Positions 24,184 through 32,090 of a stretch of 36,538 nt of DNA are shown here, one piece after another. This stretch comes from a virus, in IMG/VR virus record IMGVR_UViG_3300045738_000553, positions 1 to 36,538 of that record; one strand, given 5' to 3'. The notes below the pieces were generated by a model, which saw only the letters and a program-made list of their open reading frames with translations, was not told where the DNA came from and made no database searches. The translations under genes and the position numbers were made by a program. The first letter of the stretch is position 1, and the number at the start of each line of letters is the position of its first letter.

Positions 24184-26211
24184 ATGGCTGTTTCAAAGAT
24201 ACCGGAATACAACAAAGCGGTTGGTGACGCTATCTCTGCGCGTGAGTGGAACCGGACGCAGCGTGACCTCCAGATGGTCACGATGGGGAACCTCAAAGGC
24301 AACCAGCAAACAAGGCACACATCCGCTGGGCAAGTTTCTGTGCCCAACCAAAACCTCAAGATCCAATTGGTTGAAATCGCACCGGAGGGGATTGGCCCGG
24401 AGGAGTCAGGTGAGTTTGTTAATTGCAGGGCATTCCCTGTGGTCTGGCAGGGGCCGGGGGCGACTCAGGGCTGGAAGGTTGACAAGAACACAACGCTGTA
24501 CAGGATAGCAGATGCCTACAAGCACCTGATCGTTGACCCCGGCCAGCGGTGTCTGTTGTACTTCCACAGACAGAGCGGCATGTGGCTCCCAATGAGCCAA
24601 GTGACGATGCGGCACGTGCGTACATGCCGGAGCCAAGGTGGTGTGTATCCTGAGATTGACCTGTCGCTGGGAGAGGTTGCGAACACGTTTCCAATTGAGC
24701 ATATCACCACCAGCTACGCAACACCTGCGATGGAGGGCGGGGATGCTGATCCAGAGAATTTTCGGCAAACGCTGGAGACGGTTATTTGGGGCAAGCATAT
24801 CCAGCCACTTGAACCTGACGTTGGCTTGAACGCGTTTGATCGAGATCCTCCCCACGGCGGCCACATGGCGGCAGGTCTCGGTCACTTCACCCGCACCGGG
24901 TATGTCCACAACCTGTACAAGCCTACCGGGGATGAGTGCGGGGGGCTGCGTTGCGGGACAGAGTATATTCCAGAAGGGACAGTTGTCCCGGCATGGTTCC
25001 ATAACGGGCAGTGGTACACGTTCTGCAAATATGCGGTTGACGAAACCAGCAGCAGCTCCTCCTCATCAACCAGCTCATCATCAACCAGCTCATCCTCCTC
25101 ATCCTCCAGCTCCTCCAGCTCAAGTTCATCCAGCTCCTCCTCATCCTCCAGTTCCAGCAGCTCAAGTTCATCCAGCTCATCCTCATCATCCAGCTCCTCC
25201 TCGTCATCATCCTCCTCGTCATCATCCTCCTCCAGCTCCAGCTCCAGCTCACCGTTCAAGTCATCCTCCAGCAGCTCACCCCTCAAGTCATCCAGCAGCT
25301 CACCCCTCAAGTCCTCCAGCAGCTCACCCCTCAAGTCATCCAGCAGCTCCCCGTCCAGCCAGAGCAGCACAAGTCCGGGAGAGGGGTGCTGCTATATGTA
25401 TGGCCCCAACTTCACGATCACAGGAGGAGATGGAGATGCGCCGTGTCAGTTGACCATTCCAGTGTTTGAGATTTGCATTGTTGAGGATGAGGAGGTGTCG
25501 GATGGCGGCGGGGGAATTGCCGTCAAGTTGGAATGTACGGAGATCGGTGACGACACAGTGGAGATACCGTGCTGCTGTCCCGATGTGGCAGGCATGTCCA
25601 GTGCGTCAAGTCCGTCCAGCGAGAAGTTCAGCAGCGAGGGGTTCAGCGGTGAAGGATGCTGCGAGGCCATACCTGACACGCTGTACCTCCGGGTGGGCCT
25701 GACATGGAATGCGATCACGTGCACGGGCGGCGGCGGGATGCCGGAAACCATAACCTGCTGTGACCAAGTTTTGGTGGCAATGACCGCAACAACTGAAGGC
25801 GCACACACCTGTTGCGGAGATGCCTCCACAAACAACAAGCGTTGGGTTGGTACCGGGTCACATACATTTGGGTGTCCAACAAGCGGCACTCATCACTGCG
25901 GGGATGATTGCGACGATTTCAGTTGCACGGTTGACCTGAGTAAATTTCAAGCGGTCTGCTGTTGCGACACTGTGGCTTGCGACGGGGCCGACTCAAATGT
26001 TCACATCGGATTTGATGACGGGTCAACCGTTCATTGCGGTGCCGCACTTGGATGCAATAACTTCCCCGGCACTTGCGAGCAGCATACAGGCGGTGGCCTG
26101 TTCAATGCAGTGACTTGCCCCGGACAAGGGGTGACATCAATGACCATTCAACTGTATGACGCTTCACCCAGTATTGACTGTGATGATTGCGGTGAGTGTA
26201 CTGACCTTTAG
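24184..26211 (+). CDS. Tail protein with poly-serine linker and cysteine-rich end
   Basis: A 675-residue protein in three parts. Residues 1-288 are a folded N-terminal part probably attached to the tail (AREWNRTQRDLQMV, ATQGWKVDKNTTLYRI). Residues 289-395 are a Ser tract: about 65 nearly pure Ser, then four P(F/L)K-Ser repeats. Residues 396-675 are Cys-rich with many CC or CCC groups (GEGCCYMYG, EIPCCCPD, GEGCCEAI, AVCCCDT), likely disulfide or metal-bound. This looks like a receptor-binding fibre on a flexible stalk. The Ser tract is a natural target for O-glycosylation by the transferases encoded immediately downstream. Confidence 0.82.
   Translation: MAVSKIPEYNKAVGDAISAREWNRTQRDLQMVTMGNLKGNQQTRHTSAGQVSVPNQNLKIQLVEIAPEGIGPEESGEFVNCRAFPVVWQGPGATQGWKVDKNTTLYRIADAYKHLIVDPGQRCLLYFHRQSGMWLPMSQVTMRHVRTCRSQGGVYPEIDLSLGEVANTFPIEHITTSYATPAMEGGDADPENFRQTLETVIWGKHIQPLEPDVGLNAFDRDPPHGGHMAAGLGHFTRTGYVHNLYKPTGDECGGLRCGTEYIPEGTVVPAWFHNGQWYTFCKYAVDETSSSSSSSTSSSSTSSSSSSSSSSSSSSSSSSSSSSSSSSSSSSSSSSSSSSSSSSSSSSSSSSSSSSSPFKSSSSSSPLKSSSSSPLKSSSSSPLKSSSSSPSSQSSTSPGEGCCYMYGPNFTITGGDGDAPCQLTIPVFEICIVEDEEVSDGGGGIAVKLECTEIGDDTVEIPCCCPDVAGMSSASSPSSEKFSSEGFSGEGCCEAIPDTLYLRVGLTWNAITCTGGGGMPETITCCDQVLVAMTATTEGAHTCCGDASTNNKRWVGTGSHTFGCPTSGTHHCGDDCDDFSCTVDLSKFQAVCCCDTVACDGADSNVHIGFDDGSTVHCGAALGCNNFPGTCEQHTGGGLFNAVTCPGQGVTSMTIQLYDASPSIDCDDCGECTDL
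25048..25370 (+). repeat. Serine-codon tract inside the tail protein
   Basis: About 320 bases of AGC, TCC and TCA codons with interspersed CCCTCAAG repeats (four PLK/PFK units). The codons are mixed irregularly, which avoids a perfect DNA repeat and suggests selection for the serine tract itself rather than recent slippage. A long antisense frame here is an artefact. Confidence 0.85.
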
Positions 26212-26341
26212 GACACCCGCATTGGCCTTCTAAGGTGGTTGAATTTATATGGGTAAACTACGGGTGCGGTAGGGTAGGGTTGGCGAGACGGCCAACAGGG
26301 GGGCCAGAGGGACATGGAGAGGCAACGCAGGAGGAGACAGG
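26212..26341 (+). promoter_or_regulatory. Intergenic region before the sugar cluster
   Basis: This 130-base gap holds a CACCCGCATTGGCC start and a CGGGTGCGG 40 bases later, which could pair as a loose hairpin. TTGGCC (26223-26228) and TTATAT lie about 17 bases apart and could be a weak promoter. It is the only sizeable gap between the tail genes and the sugar cluster. No clear terminator is seen. Confidence 0.3.
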
Positions 26342-27046
26342 GTGAAAGTCATCTGTATACCGGTACAATCGGGGAGGGGGTTGCGGAATCAGCCGTTGCT
26401 CAAGAAGGGGGGCCGGAGCCTGCTGCGCTATACATTTGAGGCAGCCTGCCGTGCGAGGACATTTGACCGCATCATAATTGCTACCGACAGCCGGGAGGTT
26501 CAGCAGCACGCAGCTGATTGGCCGGTTCAGATTGTCGAGACGGGCCGACATGACAGCAGGACAGAGAGGGTTGCGGAGGCAATTCACCGGACAGCCAACT
26601 GCGCTGAGGTGGTGGTCAGCCTCCAAGTGAATCATCCGGGGATGCCCGGAGCATATCTGGATGCGGTTGCGGAGGGGGTCAAGAGAACTGGAACCATCAC
26701 GACATTGGCGGCACCGCTCCCGGAGCTGGGCCAGTCGGTTGACGAAAACAGAATGAAAGTGATTGTGTCCAAAGCGGGGTCAGCGTTATATTTCACCAGA
26801 GCAGAATTGGCGGGGGCATATCAACAGTTGGGGTGCTATGGGTTCACAGTCTCGCAACTGGAACGCATTAGCAAGATGCCCTCCTCTGCACTTGCGACAG
26901 CAGAGCGGCTGGAACAACTTGGGTGGCTGGACAACGGGATGGCCGTGTCTGCCATTCGTGTTGAACGCTGCGTTGCTGCCATCAACACGCAGGAGGATTG
27001 GGAGCATTGGGAGCCACCGACAGACGACCACCGTGTGATTATCTAG
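26342..27046 (+). CDS. KdsB-like CMP-sugar synthetase with altered active site
   Basis: A 234-residue member of the CMP-Kdo/CMP-sialate synthetase family, which joins CTP to an acid sugar. Visible family blocks are IIIATDS (44-50), DSRTERVAEA (71-80), GSALYFTRA (145-153), CYGFTV (165-170) and the long helix SSALATAERLEQLGWLDNG (181-199). Two metal-binding positions differ from KdsB: the QGDEP block reads QVNHP (95-99), and the final VDTPED block reads INTQED (214-219), so both Asp are Asn. The Lys of GKPL is Gln in NQPL. It is about 15-20 residues shorter than bacterial KdsB. The GTG start heads the sugar cluster. Activity may be lost, changed or regulatory. Confidence 0.78.
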   Translation: MKVICIPVQSGRGLRNQPLLKKGGRSLLRYTFEAACRARTFDRIIIATDSREVQQHAADWPVQIVETGRHDSRTERVAEAIHRTANCAEVVVSLQVNHPGMPGAYLDAVAEGVKRTGTITTLAAPLPELGQSVDENRMKVIVSKAGSALYFTRAELAGAYQQLGCYGFTVSQLERISKMPSSALATAERLEQLGWLDNGMAVSAIRVERCVAAINTQEDWEHWEPPTDDHRVII

Positions 27047-28224
27047 GCAAGATCCTGCTCACCAGAAAGCTGGTGAGCGGGGAGTCATTTCAGATTCATG
27101 CTTGCGACCACAAGGATCACAGGCAGGCCAGCGTGTCGATATGTGCCGCGTGCAAAGACTACTCCACCAAGGGTGAGAGGCTGGAGGTTGATCTGTCACC
27201 GGCAATTTCCCTGCCGACAATACTGACACTGGACAGTGCGCCAAGCAGGAATGCGGCGCAGCCTGTGTATCCAGACAACCCTGTTGATGCGTCACGCCGC
27301 ACAAAGCGGCGGTGGAGGCGCAGCATGAAGGATAACAGAGTCAGCTCAGGTGGGCGGCGAATGATAAATGAATCCAGCCCTGAAGCTGTGTATGACCGCT
27401 GCGGGAGGCGTGGAGGGTTTGCGGGTTTGTACTATGGGGCTGACTTGTATCTGCTCCTTGGCGGGCCATCTGTCGGCACTCTGGACTTGACCAAACTTGA
27501 CCAGAGGGGAATCGTCAGCATGGCGGTCAACAATGCTGCGCTGACCTACAGAACCAACCTGTTCATTTGCGGTGACCCGCCAAGGAAATTTCATGATGCG
27601 ATCTGGCGTGACCCCGGCATCACCTGTTTCCTCCCAAGGGCAAAGATGTGGAATGAGATGTATGAGAGGAGGGCCAGTGGCCGGATTGATACGGCACATG
27701 AGCAGATTCAGTTCCAGCCGGGGGTTGTCGGGTATGATCGCAACACAAACTTTGATCCAGAGCGGTTCCTGACGGAGCCAACGGTCAGCTTTGGCAACTC
27801 CAAGAAGCACAAAAACAATTGGCCGCCAGTTCTGTCCACGATGTTCTCGGCATTGAAGATGGCTTGGTGGCTTGGGTTTTTCCGGGTGTACCTGCTGGGT
27901 TGCGACTGGCACTGGGATTATCATAAGACACCGTACAGCTTTGAGATGAAGCGGGCCGTCAACGTATACGCATCCAACAACTCCTCATATGCTAAAATGG
28001 TGCCCATGATGGAGGCATTGAAGCCGGTATTTGATGATGCTAATTTTGAGGTGTACAACTGCAACCCGGAGAGCAAGTTGACGACATTCCCGCATGTACC
28101 ATTTGAGTCAGCAATCAAATCAAGCGCCAGCAGAATCCCCCTCAACCTGAGCGGGCAGAACTGGTACGGCAAGGATGGTGATGACGAGAAATTTAACCGT
28201 GGTGAAATCGAGGAGGAGAAGTGA
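27007..28224 (+). CDS. GGPS-motif glycosyltransferase-like protein with Cys-rich start
   Basis: About 405 residues. The main domain begins DLYLLLGGPSVGTLDL and goes on to VSMAVNNAAL and LFICGDPP, with a late VYLLGCDWHWDY, the same layout as GT29/GT42 or DUF115-type nucleotide-sugar transferases. The first about 45 residues hold spaced Cys and His (PPCDYLGK, HACDHKDH, ICAACKDYS), a probable zinc knuckle found before phage glycosyltransferases. The start is a TTG at 27007 or 26998 beside AGGAGG; without it the Cys domain would be lost. It overlaps the end of the KdsB-like gene by about 40 bases. Confidence 0.65.
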   Translation: MGATDRRPPCDYLGKILLTRKLVSGESFQIHACDHKDHRQASVSICAACKDYSTKGERLEVDLSPAISLPTILTLDSAPSRNAAQPVYPDNPVDASRRTKRRWRRSMKDNRVSSGGRRMINESSPEAVYDRCGRRGGFAGLYYGADLYLLLGGPSVGTLDLTKLDQRGIVSMAVNNAALTYRTNLFICGDPPRKFHDAIWRDPGITCFLPRAKMWNEMYERRASGRIDTAHEQIQFQPGVVGYDRNTNFDPERFLTEPTVSFGNSKKHKNNWPPVLSTMFSALKMAWWLGFFRVYLLGCDWHWDYHKTPYSFEMKRAVNVYASNNSSYAKMVPMMEALKPVFDDANFEVYNCNPESKLTTFPHVPFESAIKSSASRIPLNLSGQNWYGKDGDDEKFNRGEIEEEK

Positions 28225-28649
28225 TGGCAAAGTCTCAGACAAACAATGTGGGAGTCGGGCCGCTGGCCCACCCGGAGATAGCAACCCGGATTCAAGAAGC
28301 GGATAAGTCACAAAGGTATTTGATTGCGGTGTGGTCGCTGACGGATGATCCTGACGGGGAGGAGCTGGCTGACGGGGGCATAGCCATGAGGCTGAACTAC
28401 ACCATGATCACCAACGGGTTCCCATCACTGGACTTGCCCACGGCACTTGCGATGTTCACTGATTCCATCAGTGATTTCCAGCTCCAAGCACTCAAGCAAT
28501 CTGGAGACGTGATACGCAATGCTGAAACGGTGGGGGAGGAAAAAATGCAGGGAAGGCCAAGCGGCGTTGTGTCCAAGAAGCGGCGCAGGAAAAAGGCCCA
28601 AGGGCAAAAGCCACTCACGCTGCGCAAGCCCAAGGGCAAGAAGAAATGA
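28224..28649 (+). CDS. Hypothetical protein with basic tail
   Basis: A 141-residue protein starting MAKSQTNNVGVGPLAHPEI, with GGAGGAGAAG before the ATG. The middle (GGIAMRLNYTMITNGFP, ALAMFTDSISDFQLQAL) is ordered and the end is very basic (KKRRRKKAQGQK, LRKPKGKKK). It overlaps neighbours on both sides and is probably co-expressed with the sugar genes. The tail could bind nucleic acid or membrane. No family is recognised. Confidence 0.68.
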   Translation: MAKSQTNNVGVGPLAHPEIATRIQEADKSQRYLIAVWSLTDDPDGEELADGGIAMRLNYTMITNGFPSLDLPTALAMFTDSISDFQLQALKQSGDVIRNAETVGEEKMQGRPSGVVSKKRRRKKAQGQKPLTLRKPKGKKK

Positions 28650-29041
28650 TCAAGGCATGGGGCTTGACGGAGCGGATGGTTGCCACCGACAGGATGCAGG
28701 TGGAATACATCCTTGTTGAGCCGGGCGGGTTCTGCTCAGTTCATTATCATAACGACAAGGACAATCTGTTTGTCGGGCTGACCGGCTGCCTGACAGTGCG
28801 GTGGGGGTGGCGGGAGGGTTATCACCTTGGGCCATGCCCAATGATTGAGAGTTTGACCGGGGTGTCATCGCCTGTCTTTATTCCAGCGGGGGTGATACAC
28901 CAGTTTGAAAATACAGGGCAGGTGCGGGCAACCGCCATTGAGGTGTACCGGCCCAAGCCGGGTTTGCGTTTGGAGTTGGGAGACATCGAGCGGTTCACAT
29001 CAGGGGGGCGAAATGTCGGTCACGGTTCTGGTGGGGATTGA
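28646..29041 (+). CDS. Cupin-fold protein, sugar-isomerase-like
   Basis: A 131-residue single cupin domain. Motif 1 is GFCSVHYHNDKDN (29-40) with His33 and His35; the usual Glu is Asn40. Motif 2 is PAGVIHQFEN (80-89) with His85. The layout recalls small mannose-6-phosphate isomerase-like and sugar-epimerase cupins. In a sugar cluster it may isomerise or epimerise a nucleotide sugar, although the missing Glu weakens metal binding. It overlaps the next gene by 29 bases. Confidence 0.75.
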   Translation: MIKAWGLTERMVATDRMQVEYILVEPGGFCSVHYHNDKDNLFVGLTGCLTVRWGWREGYHLGPCPMIESLTGVSSPVFIPAGVIHQFENTGQVRATAIEVYRPKPGLRLELGDIERFTSGGRNVGHGSGGD

Positions 29042-29759
29042 CGACAGCCATGTCGGGGAAATGGAAGTGGCTTGGGGGTCATGGCGATTGAACCGCGCGC
29101 AAATTCTAGGTGAACGATTGATGTTTGTTTGCGACAGGGCGGGGGGGTCGTGGAGGGACTGGTCACGCAGGCTATCATTTTGCGACCACCCTGAGATCAC
29201 GGCCATCATGTGGGACGGTGATCACCTCCGGGAGCAGGGAGCCGATCAGAGGGAGGTGATGCTGACCGGTCTGGTCTGGGCTGCGGCCAGAATTAAAACA
29301 ACCCACTATGTCAAAATTGATACAGACACCGTGGCCGTTCAGCCGGGGGAATGGATTGACCCGGAGTGGACGGATGAAACCTATGCGTTCACGTCTCATC
29401 GGTGGGGATACACAAGGCCAAGCAGCTTCATATCGGCGTTGGACGATTGGTCTGAAACCGTACCAGAATTGGCGGGTGGAAATCCCCCGGTCAAGTCCCT
29501 CCCGGATAACCCGCGTGCGAGGGTGCGGCACAGGCGCATTCAGTCATGGTTCCTTCTTGGGACAACCCGGTTTGCGAGACTGGTATGGGGGATGATTGAG
29601 CGGGGCGGGGGCCGGATGCCTTGCCCATCACAGGACACAATTCTGTGGTACGTGGCAGAGAGAATGGGCTGGCCGTATCAGCGTGTCAATCTCAAGGCAC
29701 GGGGATGGGATCACGGGCGGCATGCGCTGAAAAGATGGCACAGGTGTGATGAAAAGTGA
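29013..29759 (+). CDS. Glycosyltransferase-like protein (GT-A type)
   Basis: A 248-residue protein starting MSVTVLVGIDDSHVGEMEV. The strand VKIDTDTVAVQPGEW (about 99-113) is a DxD nucleotide-sugar motif; RLSFCDHP and QSWFLLGTTRF are further parts of a GT-A fold. The ATG at 29013 follows a G-rich site and overlaps the cupin gene. Its last 22 bases (encoding HRCDEK and stop) are also the first bases of repeat copy 2, and the same bases occur in copy 1 far away without the gene. Donor and acceptor are unknown. Confidence 0.68.
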   Translation: MSVTVLVGIDDSHVGEMEVAWGSWRLNRAQILGERLMFVCDRAGGSWRDWSRRLSFCDHPEITAIMWDGDHLREQGADQREVMLTGLVWAAARIKTTHYVKIDTDTVAVQPGEWIDPEWTDETYAFTSHRWGYTRPSSFISALDDWSETVPELAGGNPPVKSLPDNPRARVRHRRIQSWFLLGTTRFARLVWGMIERGGGRMPCPSQDTILWYVAERMGWPYQRVNLKARGWDHGRHALKRWHRCDEK

Positions 29760-29963
29760 CCACAGGGAATCACCCTGCTTTTATAGGGTGAGATGGAAAG
29801 GCAAGCAAAGGCAAGCAAAGGCAAGCACAAAGCAAGCACAAAGCAAGCACAGGCGGTCAGACTCCTCTCGCAGCCGGTTGGATTTGACCAAAAGCAAGCA
29901 AAGGCAAGCAACAGTCAAGCACAAGTCAAGCACAAGTCAAGCACAGGGGGGATAACGCTATGA
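29738..29963 (+). repeat. CAAGCA repeat element, copy 2
   Basis: Longer copy of the element at 9071-9285, with ten CAAGCA units in two blocks spaced about 10-11 bases apart. It contains the perfect hairpin CAGGG-AATCA-CCCTG (about 29762-29776). The upper strand is almost free of T in the repeat blocks. It runs from the end of one glycosyltransferase gene to the start of the next and ends in CTATG, where the peptide stop overlaps the start. Confidence 0.82.
29793..29963 (+). CDS. Small Lys/Gln/Ala-rich peptide encoded in repeat copy 2
   Basis: A 56-residue frame starting MERQAKASKGKHKASTKQAQ and ending at a TGA that overlaps the downstream ATG as ATGA. It corresponds to the 49-residue frame in copy 1 with an eight-residue insertion from extra repeat units. 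A second frame in the same DNA (MKSDHRES, CFYRVRWKGKQRQ from 29748) is conserved for about 20 residues as well, so it is not settled which is translated. Confidence 0.4.
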   Translation: MERQAKASKGKHKASTKQAQAVRLLSQPVGFDQKQAKASNSQAQVKHKSSTGGITL

Positions 29964-30721
29964 AAACCGGGCGCACGACGGTTGTATTGACGAACTGGAA
30001 GCGGCCCGGAAATTTGCTGCGGATTGTCGAGGCATTCCGACATCAGACAGTGGCTCCCGCAGCGATGGTTTTGGTTGACAATCACCCGGAGGATGAAGGG
30101 CAGTTTGCAATATCTGAGGAGCTGGCCTCAAAGTTCAGTGACGTGTACCGGTTTGGAGTCAACGCTGGGCCACCCTGCCGGTTTGTCGGTGCGAGTTTTG
30201 CGACCACAGAATTTGTCCTGTTTTGCGACGATGATATGATGCCGGGGAAGCGGGCAGTTGAGGCATATGAAGAACAGTCTGATGCGTTGGGGGGGAAATT
30301 CTCTACACTGAGTGATGTGGGTAGAATCTACCGGGGGAACATGGAGCAGGGCTACACAATTCTCAGGCGTAATGTCCGCAGGAATACTGATGCCCCGTCC
30401 ATGACAGACATGACCTGTCGGGCGCATTTTCTGTACTCGGAACACGTGTGGATAGCACTGCGAGATCGGATGCGGGCGGCGCAGGAGGGGGCCACGGCTG
30501 CGATGTTAATGAATGACGACATCTTCATGTCTCAGGGAATCCAGCTGGAGACTGGCTGGCCCAGTTACGTGAGCCGGGATGTAGGCCATGACGCCAAGTT
30601 GCGACACAAGGATTTGCCGGCACCCCGTGCCTTGAACAGCACCGCAGATCATCACCAGAGCCGGGATGCCTTGGTCAACTGGTACGGTGGAAGGGGGTGG
30701 AGAAGCAAATGGCGGATGTGA
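29960..30721 (+). CDS. Family 2 glycosyltransferase
   Basis: A 253-residue GT2 protein. It begins TTVVLTNWKRPGNLLRIVEAF, the first strand and helix of the family, followed by MVLVDNHPEDE and the metal-binding CDDDMMPGK (about 93-101). A late NDDIFMSQG supplies the likely catalytic acidic residues. GT2 enzymes transfer a sugar from a UDP- or GDP-donor with inversion. No membrane segment is seen, so it is cytoplasmic. It follows repeat copy 2 directly and overlaps the next gene by 13 bases. Confidence 0.8.
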   Translation: MKTGRTTVVLTNWKRPGNLLRIVEAFRHQTVAPAAMVLVDNHPEDEGQFAISEELASKFSDVYRFGVNAGPPCRFVGASFATTEFVLFCDDDMMPGKRAVEAYEEQSDALGGKFSTLSDVGRIYRGNMEQGYTILRRNVRRNTDAPSMTDMTCRAHFLYSEHVWIALRDRMRAAQEGATAAMLMNDDIFMSQGIQLETGWPSYVSRDVGHDAKLRHKDLPAPRALNSTADHHQSRDALVNWYGGRGWRSKWRM

Positions 30722-31545
30722 GGCACGGGGTATTGTATTTCATAGCTGGGAAGCGGCATTGGCCCGTGTTGGTTGTGTCGCTGATGTCGCTGCGAGATCA
30801 CTGGACAGGGCCGGTTGGAATTATGCTGGGAGATGATTATGCGGAGGAGCTGTTTGGGCTTCTGGATAAGGGGGGGCTGGGGCCGCTGATCCCAATACCA
30901 TTCAAGCAAAAGTCCTATGGGCGCAATTCAGGATACATGAACAAGATCAAGATGATCGAGCTGAGTCCATTCGACTCCACCGTGTTCCTTGACGCAGATA
31001 CGGCTGTGGTCAAGACACTTGACCCTTTGTTCGTCACTCCATCCGGGCGTGTCCGGCTGACGCGGTATTCTGATTGGGTGACAACCGGGGGCCGGATCAA
31101 GAGTCGCATCCTGTCGTGGTCGGAGGTAGCACCGGAGCTGGTGAAGGAGCAGACAAGCAATACATATCCTGCTATCAACACGGGGGTTGTTGCGTTTGGG
31201 AAGGGGGAGCGGTCAATGGAGTTCGCAAGGGACTGGAGAGCAACTGCGGAGTTGAGGGCAGGTTCATTCCTCGCAGATGAACTTGCGGCTCAATTGATCT
31301 GGTTGAGGCAAGGGGCAGAGATAGTTGATGACAGGTGGAACTGCTCACCAATCTATGGAGCCAACCGGGAGGGGGTGCATGTCTGGCACTTTCACGGCAG
31401 GAAGCATCTGCGGAAACAGGCAGAGCAGATCTGGTGGCCGTTGTACCAGAGAGCCATTCGGGATAATGTCGGAGGGATACGGGATTGGACGCCAGCCAGC
31501 GACAACCGGCTGGCGCAATTTCTGAAACAGAAAGGTATGGTGTGA
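30709..31545 (+). CDS. GT8-like glycosyltransferase
   Basis: A 278-residue protein with the GT8 pattern: MNKIKMIELSPFDSTVFLDADTAVVKTLDPLF (DAD metal site at about 92-94, seen in part), then YPAINTGVVAFGKG (acceptor loop) and GVHVWHFHGRKHLR (the late His motif). Retaining GT8 enzymes use UDP-sugars. The ATG at 30709 has GGAG six bases upstream; a GTG at 30697 is an alternative. It belongs to the tightly packed sugar cluster. The substrate is unknown. Confidence 0.78.
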   Translation: MADVRHGVLYFIAGKRHWPVLVVSLMSLRDHWTGPVGIMLGDDYAEELFGLLDKGGLGPLIPIPFKQKSYGRNSGYMNKIKMIELSPFDSTVFLDADTAVVKTLDPLFVTPSGRVRLTRYSDWVTTGGRIKSRILSWSEVAPELVKEQTSNTYPAINTGVVAFGKGERSMEFARDWRATAELRAGSFLADELAAQLIWLRQGAEIVDDRWNCSPIYGANREGVHVWHFHGRKHLRKQAEQIWWPLYQRAIRDNVGGIRDWTPASDNRLAQFLKQKGMV

Positions 31546-31547
31546 GG

Positions 31548-32090
31548 ATGTCGTCAAAATTGCTGGAACAGATACGCAAGTCACGGTTGCCATCCATCGT
31601 GTTGATCGGCAATGGGCCAAGCGCAACTGATGTCGAGCTTGGGGAGTTGATTGACGGGTTTGAGGAGGTTGTCCGGTTCAATTCATATCCGCGTGGGGAT
31701 GAATACGCAGCGATGGTTGGAACCCGGATGACCACTTGGGTGTTGAATGAGGCACAGCCCGGTGACCTGCGGCCATCCATTGGGGTGTCGTTCATTCGCA
31801 TCTTGTCGGAGGGGTACACCAACCGGTTCCATGCTGACGCAAAGTTGGCGAGGACGCACCCAGACATTGACAACCCAAGTTCAGGCGTGATCATGGCCGC
31901 CAATTTTCTGCGGAACGGCATCAAGGTGTACACTGTCGGGATGGACGGGTATGACGGAGCTGAGAGGCACTACTGGTCTGCTGACACGGGCGGTCAGCAG
32001 GACAGCGACAGGGAGCATGATGTCGCACAGGAGAATCTGTTTTGGGACAGCAACAGGTTGACCATGATCCCGCTGAGAGAGGTGATGTGA
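31548..32090 (+). CDS. Second GT29 sialyltransferase-like glycosyltransferase
   Basis: A 180-residue protein with the GT29 set: motif L IVLIGNGPSATD and EVVRFNSY (17-47), motif S SSGVIMAAN to YTVGMDGYD (111-136), motif III HYW (141-143) and motif VS H157 with E162 (EHDVAQEN). It is shorter than the protein at 4233-4841 but has the same motifs at almost the same residue numbers. The ATG at 31548 lies just after the previous stop; the frame continues upstream inside that gene without need. It should use a CMP-activated sugar. Acceptor unknown. Confidence 0.73.
   Translation: MSSKLLEQIRKSRLPSIVLIGNGPSATDVELGELIDGFEEVVRFNSYPRGDEYAAMVGTRMTTWVLNEAQPGDLRPSIGVSFIRILSEGYTNRFHADAKLARTHPDIDNPSSGVIMAANFLRNGIKVYTVGMDGYDGAERHYWSADTGGQQDSDREHDVAQENLFWDSNRLTMIPLREVM

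Noticed and set aside
24882-25370. Long antisense frame rich in Glu, Asp and Leu
   Set aside because: It is the reverse complement of the serine-codon tract (AGC/TCC/TCA give Leu/Glu/Asp patterns); no ribosome site and no neighbours on that strand.
29738-29963. CRISPR array
   Set aside because: Units are 10-11 bases with no spacers and no cas genes.
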